DNA of 64,000 nucleotides, from assembly GCF_029382225.1 (NCBI RefSeq), contig NZ_JARLTC010000044.1, forward strand, positions 27,961 through 91,960, in the 5' to 3' direction. Each line of letters begins with the position of its first letter. Within the stretch, counting starts at the first letter, position 1. Position numbers and translations under genes: made by a program. This stretch comes from Spongiactinospora sp. TRM90649 (GTDB lineage: Bacteria; Actinomycetota; Actinomycetes; Streptosporangiales; Streptosporangiaceae). Positions 1 through 9,593 of the stretch are shown here, in pieces. Below the pieces are notes generated by a model. The model was not told the origin of the DNA. It did no database searches and was given only the letters and a program-made list of their open reading frames with translations.

Positions 1-948
1 AACGGTGAATCGGGTCAGCCCAAGGTGGTCATCACTGCGGTGGCTCTCGTGCCGCCGGACGCGGTTGGCGGAACCTGGACGATGCTCGGCTGGAGTTCCA
101 CCCGGCCTGGGTGGCAGCCCTACCGTCTTGCCCAAACCGCCTTCCACGCCACCGCTTACCCCGAAGGTATCGGAGACAAGAAGAATTACCGCCAGCGATG
201 GGACGACGCAGCCGACAACGTCGAACGCGCCCTCGGCGACCTCGCCGAGGAACTGGACGGCCTTCCATATGTCGTGACGGTGAACGAACTCGCCTCCCGT
301 AGGATGTGGGACGGGCTGCAGAACATGCATCAGGGGGCGTCTCCGGAAGGCCGAAAGAGCAGATATTGGCTCCCCGGCATGACGTTGGCTCGGGACGAGC
401 GGCCCCGGGCCGTCATCCGCATCAACGTCGAAGACGATGAAGTACCGCCTCCGGTCAGCGCCATCCGCATCGCCAAAGACGGGGACAGCGAGCCGACAGA
501 ACTGCAGACCGCACGCACCCTCTACAAAGTCGCCACGGACTTCGGCACGCCGGTGTGGATCCTGTGCAACGTGCCCCGTGCCTACGACGGCGATGGCGCC
601 GGCCGGTTGGGAGCGAAGTACACGCGGTGGGACGCGAAGCGATCCGTCTACTCGGAGAAGAAGGAGGAGCGTCGCAAGGGCGAGATGCCCCAGAACTGGT
701 ACTCCATGACGGCCAGCGAGATCTACCCCCTGTCATGTGCCGATGGAGTCCCGGAGGAAGACCTCGCTGTCGCCACGGCGAAGTTGTGCCACCAGACCCT
801 CTTCTGGTCTGACCGCTCCCGCTTCCCCGCTCCCCTGCATGCCGCCCGGCAGATGGACCTCGATCATCCGCAGTATCGTCGTACGGCTCCTCGAGAGGAG
901 AAGCAGACATCTGAGCCTGGTGCTGAAGGTCCGGATTTGGGACTGTAA
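1..948 (+). CDS. 3' end of probable pPIWI_RE (prokaryotic Piwi/RNase H-like) protein, partial
   Basis: The frame is open from base 1, so the start lies upstream; 315 codons are visible. The piece looks like the C-terminal RNase H-like domain of pPIWI_RE-module proteins. Visible are a VVTVN strand followed by a WDGLQN box, a YTRW segment, a YPLSC strand and a terminal FPAPLHAARQMD helix, equivalent to the RFPLPLHLA-type ending of Piwi domains. In the family this protein is thought to act with a helicase and a nuclease in defence against foreign nucleic acid. It is followed on the same strand by a methylase relic and a type I restriction system, which suits a defence island. The assignment rests on motif resemblance only; another RNase H-fold protein is possible. 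Confidence 0.62.
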   Translation, partial: NGESGQPKVVITAVALVPPDAVGGTWTMLGWSSTRPGWQPYRLAQTAFHATAYPEGIGDKKNYRQRWDDAADNVERALGDLAEELDGLPYVVTVNELASRRMWDGLQNMHQGASPEGRKSRYWLPGMTLARDERPRAVIRINVEDDEVPPPVSAIRIAKDGDSEPTELQTARTLYKVATDFGTPVWILCNVPRAYDGDGAGRLGAKYTRWDAKRSVYSEKKEERRKGEMPQNWYSMTASEIYPLSCADGVPEEDLAVATAKLCHQTLFWSDRSRFPAPLHAARQMDLDHPQYRRTAPREEKQTSEPGAEGPDLGL

Positions 949-1055
949 GAACGGGATCTCTTTCGGCGGTTACGGAGAGTTGAAGCAATAGGGGCGGTGA
1001 CGAAGCAACACAAAGCTATCAACGATGCGCGAATCCTGGAACTGGCACGAGATAC

Positions 1056-1754
1056 TTCCTTCTCAAGTTGATCACGGTTAACTCGGATCAAGTATCCGCA
1101 GAACCGGGGAAGCTCACAGTACCACTGCCCGACGTCATGGCTATGCTCTCCGGTGGCGTCCCCAAGAGAGAAGTATAGGAAGAAGCTGAGCGCTTCCACA
1201 ACCTCGGGATCGATATCGAAGGTCTCTTCCGTAAAAGAGACATGCGGTACTATGACTTTCTGGAAGAGGGGTGGGAAGCCACAGCAGTCGGACTTCCTGC
1301 GCTTGGATTGGTCCGGGAGAAGGATCTCTTGCAGCAGTGCGCACTGTGGTGGGAATCGATCGCACCACAGATGGCTTCGTTGTGCGCCGCAGGGAAGCTT
1401 ATCGCTGAAAGGGATCGCTTCACGGCCGACTTCGCCGCAGATCTCCGACCCGTTGGGGTTCTCGACAGGTACCAGCTAGCTGGCGTCTTTGCCTCATGGT
1501 GGGCTATCCGCGAAGACGATCTTCGGAGACTTGGCGTGCCGACCGAGGCCCTAGGCGCTCATTTGCGCGAAATGCTAGTGCAACGAGTGGCAGCGGAAAT
1601 TCAGAGGCTCGTTAGTCTCTATAGGTTTTGGGGGGAACGTTATGGAACTTCCATCGTTACCTCGATAGCCAGCGGCCGGCGGGAGCAGCTGCACTCGCCC
1701 GCCGACTCGGCGACTTTGGTTTCGCTTGATCCCAATCTGCCTGCCAAAACTTGA
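1056..1754 (+). pseudogene. Decayed N6-adenine DNA methylase (HsdM/BREX-like) fragment
   Basis: Read in one frame, the segment matches the C-terminal half of actinobacterial N-6 DNA methylases: LTVPLPDVMAMLSGG, then ERFHNLGID and YYDFLEEGWEAT, then VLDRYQLAGVFASWW. A TAG at 1176-1178 interrupts the frame between the first two blocks. The SAM-binding and NPPY catalytic regions are absent, and the similarity fades after about 1650 into unrelated sequence that reaches a TGA at 1752. It is therefore truncated at both ends and carries a nonsense codon. An open stretch begins at ATG 1242 but would give only a non-catalytic piece. It sits between the Piwi-like gene and the intact hsd operon, as if an older modification gene was lost when the type I system arrived. 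Confidence 0.6.
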
Positions 1755-2068
1755 CGCGTGAGCGGCTGGTTGCAGCGAGGTTCGACGGAGCGGCTCAGGC
1801 GGGCTGTCTGTTGGAGTCGGAAGGTCAACCACCACGTGTGTGGCCACTGTTGGGTGCGTCGTTTGTTCGGGGCCATTGGCCGACTTCTGTGTCCTCGGGA
1901 AGGATATCGTTGGTGGATCGCCCGCGCAGCGGCACGACGCCTCGCGTGTGTTCACCTTGTAGGACACGCTCGACGTGTACATGCCGGGCGCGGCCCCAAA
2001 TTGGCTACCAGCAGGAACTTCACGGCCTTCGGGCCGCAACCTTTGACGAAGCAAGGACACCCCGACTG
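1755..2068. other. Non-coding stretch before hsdM
   Basis: Nothing recognisable is seen. The hsdM frame stays open back to 1751, but the extra residues are low-quality and unlike HsdM N-termini. The hsdM promoter probably lies here. Confidence 0.5.
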
Positions 2069-3643
2069 ATGGCAGTGACCCAGCAGGAGATTGAGAACCG
2101 CTTGTGGGATGCCGCCGACGAGCTACGCGTGGCGATGGCCGAAGCGCAATACTCCTCCGTCATCTTCCCGCTGATGTTTTGGAAGTACCTGTCGGATACC
2201 TGGGAGCATCAGCACCAGGAGTTCCTGGCCGACAACGGGGGCCTGGACGACCTGTCCGCCGAGGAAGCCCACGAGATCGAGTATCGCGACTACCAGTCGT
2301 TCGAGATCCCGTTCATCCACCCCGGTACCGTGCGGCAGCGTCGCGCCTCATGGACGTCCATCCTCGCCACCATCACTCAGCCCGGCCTCGGCCAGCGCGT
2401 CCGCGCCTCCCTGCAGGCCATCGAGACGGCCAACCCTGACAAGTTCTCCCGTCTGTTCGGGTCCATGACCTGGACCTCCGAAGAGGTGCTGTCGAGGGAG
2501 GTGCTGGCGGCGGTCATGCAGACGATGGACCGCACCCCGAAGATGCACGAGGGCAACATGTCCCACGACGTCCTCGGTGGGGCGTACGAGTACCTGCTGA
2601 AGCGGTTCTCCGACGGGTCCGGTACCCGCGCCGGCCAGTTCTTCACCTCCCGCGAGGTTGTCGAGCTGATCGTCGAGGTCCTGGACCCCAAGGGCTACGA
2701 GTCGGTGTACGACCCGACCTGCGGATCGGGCGGCATGCTCATCGCCTCCGCGAACCTTCTGAAGGTCCGCGGAGGGCGTGGCTACACACTCAAGTTGTAC
2801 GGGCAGGAGGCCGTACCGGACACCGCAGGTGTGGCCCGCATGAACCTCTTCATGCACAACCTCACTCAGTTCAAGGTCGAGGTCGGCGACACCCTGAAGG
2901 AGCCGTGCTTCAAGAAGCCTGACGGGTCCGTCGCGCAGTTCGACGTTATCGTCGCCAACCCGCCCTACAGCCTGAAGTGGAAGCCCTGGACCACGGACCC
3001 GCGCGCCCTCGGCGGGGTCGCTCCGCAGTCGTCGGCGGACTGGGCGTTCGTGCAGCACATGATCGCCAGCATGGGCCCGAAGAAGGGGCGCGCCGGCGTC
3101 GTCCTGCCGCACGGCGTCCTCTTCCGAGGCGGCCAGGAAGCAGCCATCCGCCAGCGTGTCCTGGACGACGACCTGCTCGAAGCGGTCATCGGCCTGCCTG
3201 TCAACCTCTTCTATAACACCAGTATCCCCACGGCGATTCTGGTGTTCCGTGCACCTGGCACCAAGGCTCCGGAGCGGAAGGGTGGCGTGCTGTTCGTCGA
3301 CGCCTCCAAGCGGTTCACCAAGGCCAAGAATCGCAATATTCTCACTGATGCCGACATCGCTGACATTGTGACCGCCTACCATTCGAAATTCGATGCCGAC
3401 GGCAAACCGGTGGACTCCGACGGCGACGGCGGACTCGCGGCGCGATTCGTCCCTGCCGCGGAGATCGTGGCGAACGGATACGACCTGAACATTGGGCGGT
3501 ACATCAAGCAGGCCGTCGCCGAGCAGGAAGACCTCGGCACCCTTATCACGGCCTACAACATCGCCCGAACAGAGCGCCAGAAGACCGAGCAGCAGATGCT
3601 CGACGTTCTCGCCGCTGCAGGGATCGAGGGTTTCGATGAGTGA
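2069..3643 (+). CDS. hsdM: Type I restriction-modification system DNA methyltransferase subunit HsdM
   Basis: This 524-residue N6-adenine methyltransferase transfers methyl groups from SAM to the recognition sites chosen by HsdS. The N-terminal HsdM helical domain starts QQEIENRLWDAADELR. It is followed by FTSREVVELIVEVLDP, SAM-binding motif I (DPTCGSGGM, about residue 214) and catalytic motif IV NPPYS (about residue 297). I chose ATG 2069 rather than the longer open frame because the family N-terminus starts there and a purine-rich AAGCAAGGA precedes it. The length is normal for the family. The stop overlaps the hsdS start by 8 bases, indicating translational coupling in an hsdM-hsdS-hsdR operon. 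All catalytic motifs are intact. Confidence 0.95.
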   Translation: MAVTQQEIENRLWDAADELRVAMAEAQYSSVIFPLMFWKYLSDTWEHQHQEFLADNGGLDDLSAEEAHEIEYRDYQSFEIPFIHPGTVRQRRASWTSILATITQPGLGQRVRASLQAIETANPDKFSRLFGSMTWTSEEVLSREVLAAVMQTMDRTPKMHEGNMSHDVLGGAYEYLLKRFSDGSGTRAGQFFTSREVVELIVEVLDPKGYESVYDPTCGSGGMLIASANLLKVRGGRGYTLKLYGQEAVPDTAGVARMNLFMHNLTQFKVEVGDTLKEPCFKKPDGSVAQFDVIVANPPYSLKWKPWTTDPRALGGVAPQSSADWAFVQHMIASMGPKKGRAGVVLPHGVLFRGGQEAAIRQRVLDDDLLEAVIGLPVNLFYNTSIPTAILVFRAPGTKAPERKGGVLFVDASKRFTKAKNRNILTDADIADIVTAYHSKFDADGKPVDSDGDGGLAARFVPAAEIVANGYDLNIGRYIKQAVAEQEDLGTLITAYNIARTERQKTEQQMLDVLAAAGIEGFDE

Positions 3644-4904
3644 ACGCCAGCAGGCAGGCGACGCAACCTCGCGCGAGCGTGAAGAGTGGGAAGAGACGAC
3701 TCTCGGAGACGTCGCGGAACTCGTGCGCGGTGTCACCTATAAATCGTCCGAACTCGGAGAAGCCGGAGAGGGGGTGCCATTCCTGAGCCTGAAGTCGGTG
3801 GCCCCCGGCGGCGGATTTCAGGGCGTGTACAAGACTTTCACGGGCACAGTGAAGCCTGACCGTGTTCTCGCATCGGGCGACTTGGTGATTGCGGTCACTG
3901 AGCAGACGCGAGACTACACGCTCATCGGCGCTTCCGCGCTCGTACCTGAGGCGCTGGATGGAACCGGTGCGACCTTCAGCATGGACCTCGTGAAGGTCAA
4001 GCCCAGATCGGAGGTAGTGTCTACAGCCTTCCTCAACTGTGTTCTCCAGGGGCCGAACGCGCGACGATTCATGGCTGAGCACGCCCCCGGAATGAAGGTG
4101 CTGCACCTGCGTACACGGGAGGTTCCGTCTTTCGAGTTCCTTCTCCCACCCCTGCATACGCAGGAGCGGATCGTTGAGGTCATCAGCGCGATCGATGACC
4201 AGCTCACCGCACTCAACACCGAGGCCGAGTCGCTGTCACCGGTGCTATGTCGTCGCCGAGCCGACCACATGACCGATAAGTCAGTGGAGCAGGTGAGAGC
4301 CGAGCACGCTTTTGACTTCTCGACTGGGGTTCGCCGTACCCCTGACCGTGCTAGCGGGCCATACATGACGCCGTACCTCCGCTCCGCAAACGTCGGATAC
4401 GGGACGCTCGACCTGTCCGACGTGTTGGAGATGAACTACGACCCGGCAGAGCGCGAGAAGTTCGGACTCCGATACGGCGACGTCGTGGTGTCTGAGGGCA
4501 GCGCAAGCGCAAAAGCGGTCGGGATGCCCGCCATGTGGCGGGACGAACTCCCCGCGCCGGTCTGCACCCAAATGACCCTGCTCCGGCTCCGCGCACTCGA
4601 AGGCATCTGCATCCCTGAGTTCGCGTTCCACTGGAGCATGTGGGCCTACGAGTCTGGAGCGTTCCTCGACGTCGCGGGCGGAACCAGCATCAAGCACATC
4701 AGCGCCAAACGCTCGAAGGGCATGGCCGTCCGCCTACCTTCCATAGATCGACAGCACGAGGTTGTAGCCGAGCTTGATGTGATGGAGGCGACACTGAGAG
4801 CTCTACGCGCTGAAGTCACCCGGCTTCGCCAGGTCCGAGCGCGGCTGCTGTCGGGGCTGCTGGATCGCACCATCGATATCGAGGTCGCCGAGCTGAAGGA
4901 CTGA
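3636..4904 (+). CDS. hsdS: Type I restriction-modification specificity subunit HsdS
   Basis: This 422-residue subunit sets the bipartite DNA recognition sequence for both methylation and cleavage. Two target-recognition domains are visible, each followed by a conserved helical spacer: LPPLHTQERIVEVISAIDDQL after the first (about residue 180) and LPSIDRQHEVVAELDVMEATL near the end, with coiled-coil heptads to the C-terminus. The first domain opens with WEETTLGDVAELVRG, the usual start of a TRD half. ATG 3636 overlaps the hsdM stop and gives a normal length. The target sequence cannot be read from the protein by eye. Confidence 0.93.
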   Translation: MSERQQAGDATSREREEWEETTLGDVAELVRGVTYKSSELGEAGEGVPFLSLKSVAPGGGFQGVYKTFTGTVKPDRVLASGDLVIAVTEQTRDYTLIGASALVPEALDGTGATFSMDLVKVKPRSEVVSTAFLNCVLQGPNARRFMAEHAPGMKVLHLRTREVPSFEFLLPPLHTQERIVEVISAIDDQLTALNTEAESLSPVLCRRRADHMTDKSVEQVRAEHAFDFSTGVRRTPDRASGPYMTPYLRSANVGYGTLDLSDVLEMNYDPAEREKFGLRYGDVVVSEGSASAKAVGMPAMWRDELPAPVCTQMTLLRLRALEGICIPEFAFHWSMWAYESGAFLDVAGGTSIKHISAKRSKGMAVRLPSIDRQHEVVAELDVMEATLRALRAEVTRLRQVRARLLSGLLDRTIDIEVAELKD

Positions 4905-4907
4905 GCC

Positions 4908-7900
4908 GTGGTGAAGGGCATTCGAGAACGTGAGTTCCAGAACCTGATGATCCAGTGGTCCCTCCCTATGGGCTGGGCCTTCACAGCGGGCAGATCGCTG
5001 TCGCGTGAGACGACACAGACGGTGGTCGTAGACCAGCTGCGGGACGCCATCGTCCGGTTAAACCCCGAGGTGATCGACGGGTTCGACGTGGACGCGGTGG
5101 TCGCAGAGATCGTCGCCACAGTCAACGCCGTCGAAGGCGGGCTGGTGCGGGCCAACGAGCAGGTGCTGCGCCTGCTACGCGGGCACAAGGAGTTCCGGGA
5201 CACCGATGGCGTGTGGCACACCGTGAAGGTCATCGACTTCGAGTACCCGACTGCCAACACGCTGGTTGTGTCGGACGAGGTGACCATCACCGTCCCTGGC
5301 AAGACCTCCCGCCGGTTCGACCTCGTGTACTGGGTCAACGGCCTGCCCCTGGTCGTGGTCGAGGTGAAGTCGCCAACCGCGAATTCTGGTTGGGCGGACG
5401 CCGCTCGCGAGATCAACGACGTGTACGCCACCGAGTACCCGTGGTTCTTTACCCCCAACGTCTTCGCCGTCGCGTCCGACGGCCTGAAGGTGCGGTTCGG
5501 TGCCGCCGGTGCCCCCACGAACCTGTGGCAGCCGTTCCGGTCCACTGCCGACGACGAGAACCTGTCCGGGCAGGCCGAGGTGCAGCGCTCCATCGAATTG
5601 CTGCTCAACCCTGCCACGGTCCTGGACATGCTGGCGAACTTCGCCTTGTTCGACACCTCCGGGGGTGGGGTGGACACGAAATACCTGCCCCGCTACCCGC
5701 AGTTGGAGGCGGCGCACCTCATCCACGAGCGAGTCCTAGCTGGCGGCCAGAAGGGTCTGATCTGGCACCACCAAGGCAGCGGGAAGACGCTGCTGATGGT
5801 GTTCGCCGCCTCGCTGCTGCTGGCCGACACCCGCACCGAGTCGCCCACGATCATCCTGCTCTCGGACCGAACCCAACTCGTCCGCCAGACCTCTGGGGTG
5901 TTCACCTCCGCCATGGGGAGCGCCTACTTCCACCAGCCCGCCACTAGTCAGGAATTGCGTTCCCTGCTGGCCGACGACGTGCGCGGCGTCATCTCCACGA
6001 CCGTGCACAAGTTCGCCGACGCCGGCAAGAACCTATCGGGCCGGGACAACATCATCGTGCTGGTCGATGAGGCACACCGCACCCAGTCCGCCAGGTCGAA
6101 GTCCCTGGCCGGGCAGATGCGCGCAGCGTTGCCGCATGCGAAGTTCTTCGGCATGACCGGCACGCCCGTCAGGAACCTTGCCACCGACACCTTCGCCCTC
6201 TTCGGCGAAGAGACCGACCCGGGCAGGGTTCTGCACCGGTACTCCGTCTCCCGGTCTCTGCTGGACGGGGCCACCGTTCCGGTCATGCTGGACCCGCACC
6301 CGGTTGCCTTCGATTTAGACGACCAAGCGTTGCAGGCTGAATTCGACCAGTTCGCCGACGACTTCGACCTCGACGATCCCGACCGTGAGCTCCTGTCCCG
6401 CAAGTTCGGGCGCCTCACCTCGGTGTTCGCCAACCCCGAGCGCATCCACGCTGTCTGCCAGGACATCGTGGACCACTACCTGGCCGGCGCCTACCGCAAC
6501 GCCCTCAAGGCCCAGGTCGTCGCCTACAACCGCGAGCTGGCCGTGGCCTACACCGACAAGATCAACGAGATCCTCGCCGGCTTCGAGGCGTCACAGGTGC
6601 TCGCCGAGGTCGGAAAGCATGACCGGATCACCGCCGAGGTGAACATCTCTGTCTCCGACGCCAAGGGCGAAGACCCCGCCATGCGACCGTTCCAGCTCTC
6701 CGAGGCCGAGGAGGAGGACCAGAAGCGGCGGTTCCTCACCCCGGACGACCCACTCTGCTTCCTGGTCGTAACCGCGAAGCTGATGACCGGGTTTGACGCC
6801 CCCAACGAGGGCATCCTCTACCTGGACAAGCCACTGAAGGCCCACACCCTCTTCCAGACGATCACCCGCCCGAACCGCCCCTGGGTGTCCCCGACCGGAT
6901 TCGTGAAGACCTCCGGCGTGATCGTGGACTACATCGGCCTGGCCGAAGAGGTCCAGCGGGCCGTCGTTGACCCCACCGCGTCAGAGGCTGACAAGGGCGG
7001 CGGGTTCGTCACCGACCTGTCCGAACTGGTCGCCGAGTTCCGTACCACCTTCGCCCGCATCGAAGACCTTCTTGTAGATGTGGACGGCCTGGACCTCACG
7101 GTCCACGGCTACGAGTCCGTGCGGGCTATCAATGCCTTCCTGGACGCCAACCCCGGCACCGCCGAGGTGTTCACCAAGGACTACCGGCTCCTGGCCCGCC
7201 TGTACCCGCTCATCCATACCGACAGGCGGGTTGCCAAGTACCGAGACGGTTTCGGGCTGTTCGGGTCCGTGTACACGACCCTGTTCAAGAAGTCATCCGA
7301 CGACGAGAGAAAGGAACGGCTGAGTGAGCTGGGGCCGATGGTCCTGGAGATCATCAATGCCCACGTCCACTCCTTCTCCGTGGTCGCCTCCCAGGAGGAG
7401 GCGCTCGTCCTTGACGCCCAGGGCATCGCCATACTCAAGGAAGTGCTGGCCCTTGTCCGCCCCAGGCCCGGCAAGGGCGACAGCGAGGACAAGAGGCCGC
7501 CGTCCGCGGCGGAGATCTTGGACCACATCAAGGCCGCCCTCGAAAGGGGCGTCGAACCGGGGTCCGCGAAGTACACCGCCCTCGCAGAGCGGATAAGGCG
7601 GCTACGGGACCGGATCATCCAGAACTCCCAGGACGCCCTGGAGTTCCTGTCCGAAGCACTCCGGATCGCTCGCGCCATCGTGAACGCCGGGAAGCACCCC
7701 GACGAAGCCGTCGTGCTGGACGACGATCACGTGGGTGTCCTGACGCGGATCATCCACGACCACGCACCATCCGGACTCACAATCACGGAGAGAAACCTGG
7801 CCGAGGAGATCGACCAGGTGGTCACCCGCACCCTCGCCCGGTCATGGGACAACGCCGACGCCCGCAATCGAGGCGTCCGTCGCGCCACCGCCGCTGTCTT

Positions 7901-7982
7901 CCGCCGTTACATGCTGAAGCCGGTAGGGGAGCCTTATGATTCCACCGTCGCCTACATCGAAGCCCACTACCTAGTTGACTGA
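4908..7982 (+). CDS. hsdR: Type I restriction endonuclease subunit HsdR
   Basis: This 1024-residue motor and nuclease subunit translocates DNA and cuts far from the HsdS site. The N-terminal PD-(D/E)XK nuclease reads FDLVYWVNGLPLVVVEVKSP (about residues 137-156). The helicase core has Walker A GSGKT (about 291), DEAH (about 387) and motif III TGTP. The C-terminal region is long and helical, of the EcoR124-like DUF3387 type. The start is GTG 4908, three bases after the hsdS stop; a second GTG at 4911 is equally possible. Length and motifs are those of a functional subunit, so the operon looks intact. Confidence 0.94.
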   Translation: MVKGIREREFQNLMIQWSLPMGWAFTAGRSLSRETTQTVVVDQLRDAIVRLNPEVIDGFDVDAVVAEIVATVNAVEGGLVRANEQVLRLLRGHKEFRDTDGVWHTVKVIDFEYPTANTLVVSDEVTITVPGKTSRRFDLVYWVNGLPLVVVEVKSPTANSGWADAAREINDVYATEYPWFFTPNVFAVASDGLKVRFGAAGAPTNLWQPFRSTADDENLSGQAEVQRSIELLLNPATVLDMLANFALFDTSGGGVDTKYLPRYPQLEAAHLIHERVLAGGQKGLIWHHQGSGKTLLMVFAASLLLADTRTESPTIILLSDRTQLVRQTSGVFTSAMGSAYFHQPATSQELRSLLADDVRGVISTTVHKFADAGKNLSGRDNIIVLVDEAHRTQSARSKSLAGQMRAALPHAKFFGMTGTPVRNLATDTFALFGEETDPGRVLHRYSVSRSLLDGATVPVMLDPHPVAFDLDDQALQAEFDQFADDFDLDDPDRELLSRKFGRLTSVFANPERIHAVCQDIVDHYLAGAYRNALKAQVVAYNRELAVAYTDKINEILAGFEASQVLAEVGKHDRITAEVNISVSDAKGEDPAMRPFQLSEAEEEDQKRRFLTPDDPLCFLVVTAKLMTGFDAPNEGILYLDKPLKAHTLFQTITRPNRPWVSPTGFVKTSGVIVDYIGLAEEVQRAVVDPTASEADKGGGFVTDLSELVAEFRTTFARIEDLLVDVDGLDLTVHGYESVRAINAFLDANPGTAEVFTKDYRLLARLYPLIHTDRRVAKYRDGFGLFGSVYTTLFKKSSDDERKERLSELGPMVLEIINAHVHSFSVVASQEEALVLDAQGIAILKEVLALVRPRPGKGDSEDKRPPSAAEILDHIKAALERGVEPGSAKYTALAERIRRLRDRIIQNSQDALEFLSEALRIARAIVNAGKHPDEAVVLDDDHVGVLTRIIHDHAPSGLTITERNLAEEIDQVVTRTLARSWDNADARNRGVRRATAAVFRRYMLKPVGEPYDSTVAYIEAHYLVD

Positions 7983-8402
7983 CGAACGGAGGCCCGATCC
8001 AGGCCTTGTCGCGCTGCTCGGTATCCCCTGGGCCGCTTCGCCTTCACGCCGATCGGTACCACCCTGCCAGGCGTACAAAATGCCTACTTCGCCTTGCTAC
8101 CAGGACGCAGGCAGCTTGCTCTGGGAGCCGATCATCGACAGCAGGCGCAGCCGTACCGGCGCGACTCCCGGCGCTTATCTGCGATAGCACTCTGGAAGGC
8201 CCGAATGGCCACACGGCCCCGGAGCGGCCCCCGCCCGGACGCGTCCGGTATCGGGCCGACAGCCGCGTACGCCCTCGTGCTGGAGATGGGCCAGTGGTAT
8301 CGGCCAGCGGCTTCCCGGCCCGCTGGATGCGGTGAACATGGCAAGCGCCCGGGCGAGGGCCATCCCTGTCCCCGCCTGGGCGCCTGGCATGTACGGGCTC
8401 TG
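7983..8402. other. Intergenic region between convergent hsdR and tgmC
   Basis: Open frames exist on both strands but none has a family signature, a good ribosome site or a sensible length. I see no clear terminator hairpin. Confidence 0.4.
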
Positions 8403-9593
8403 TCAGGGCCTGGGCAGGGGCAGGTCGGGCATCTGCGGGTGGCGCAGGTGCTGCCCGCCGTCGTAGACGTGCAGGGTGAACGTCTCCGGTCCCGGGGCAC
8501 CGGCCGCGTCGTAGGCGTCCAGGACCCGCTCGATCCGCTCCCACAGCCGGACCGGGCCGCCTTCCCTCACCTGCCAACCGCTGTCGATCGGGGTGAGGGT
8601 GGCGGCCGAGCCGGCGTGGACGTCGACCAGATGCACCACTTGGTCGATGGTGATCAACTGCGCGTGCGGGACAGTGCTTTGGGCGAGGAAGCGCAGGTGG
8701 AACGCTTCCTCGGTCGCGGCGGTGATCCGCTCGGGGCTGATCCGCGTGGTCCGGGCCTTCTCGGGAAGGCCCGCGGCCCAGTGGGCCGGGTTGCCGAACG
8801 CCGGTGCCGCGTGGGTGCGGGCCGACATGAACGACACCGTGCCGGGAAGCAGCCGGCCCTCGGCGGTGCCGTCCTTGGCGACGGTCAGCAGGACGCGGGC
8901 GTATCCGTACAGCCAGCCCGACAGGGTGAGCAGGATCTTCCCGCCCGGCCGGGTTTGGGCGAGCAGGGCCGAGGGCACCGCGCGGAACGAGCAGGCAGCC
9001 ACGATCCGGTCGAACGATGCCTCGGGCCAGTAACCGTACAGCCCGTCGGCCACGGCCAGGGTCGGGGTGTAGCCGCAGCCGTACAGCGCGCTTGCCGCCG
9101 TCTCCAGCCGGTGGGGGTCGACCTCGATGCTCGTGACATCGGCGGAGCCGAGCCGTTCACAGGCGAGCGCGGTCGAGTAGCCGGTGCCGATCTCCAGCAC
9201 CGTGTGCCCCTCGGTGACCTCGGCGTCTGACCACATGCGCACGACGAGCGAGGGCAGCGTGGACGATGAGGTCGGCGCCCCGCCGTGCCGGACGGCGGAC
9301 TGCTTCCAGTCCGGTTCGTCGCCGTCGAACTGCGTGATCAGTGTGGCGTCGCAGTACGCCGTGGCCAGCCACCGGCCGTAGTCGAGTTCGGCGGTCACCG
9401 GCTCCCACACCGTCAGCCCGTTCCCGTCGCGCTCGTCGGCGGGCAGGTAGAAGCCCGGCACGAACCGGTGCCGGGGCACCACCGAAACCGCCTGTCGCCA
9501 GGCCGGATCGGCGAGATCGCCGTAGGCGCACAGGCCCTTGGTCATCGCCTCGCGCAGGCGGACGGAGTCGGTCTCAAGGTTGGCGGGCGTCAT
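8403..9593 (-). CDS. tgmC: ATP-grasp RiPP-system methyltransferase (protein-isoaspartate O-methyltransferase-like)
   Basis: This 396-residue SAM-dependent methyltransferase has an isoaspartyl-methyltransferase fold: RHRFVPGFY near residue 42 and the SAM motif VLEIGTGYSTALACERLG in the middle. The C-terminal extension (RLWERIERVLDAYDAAG and LHVYDGG) is typical of the ATP-grasp peptide maturase system methyltransferases that accompany SAV_5884-type maturases. ATG 9593 is preceded by AAGGAGG, and it overlaps the former end of tgmB as ATGA, so the two were translationally coupled. The enzyme itself looks intact although its partner maturase is broken and no precursor peptide is visible. Its present substrate is therefore unclear; a general repair methyltransferase is the alternative. 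Confidence 0.8.
   Translation of the reverse strand: MTPANLETDSVRLREAMTKGLCAYGDLADPAWRQAVSVVPRHRFVPGFYLPADERDGNGLTVWEPVTAELDYGRWLATAYCDATLITQFDGDEPDWKQSAVRHGGAPTSSSTLPSLVVRMWSDAEVTEGHTVLEIGTGYSTALACERLGSADVTSIEVDPHRLETAASALYGCGYTPTLAVADGLYGYWPEASFDRIVAACSFRAVPSALLAQTRPGGKILLTLSGWLYGYARVLLTVAKDGTAEGRLLPGTVSFMSARTHAAPAFGNPAHWAAGLPEKARTTRISPERITAATEEAFHLRFLAQSTVPHAQLITIDQVVHLVDVHAGSAATLTPIDSGWQVREGGPVRLWERIERVLDAYDAAGAPGPETFTLHVYDGGQHLRHPQMPDLPLPRP

Noticed and set aside
1751..2068. N-terminal extension of hsdM
   Set aside because: The added residues do not resemble HsdM and the family start coincides with ATG 2069.
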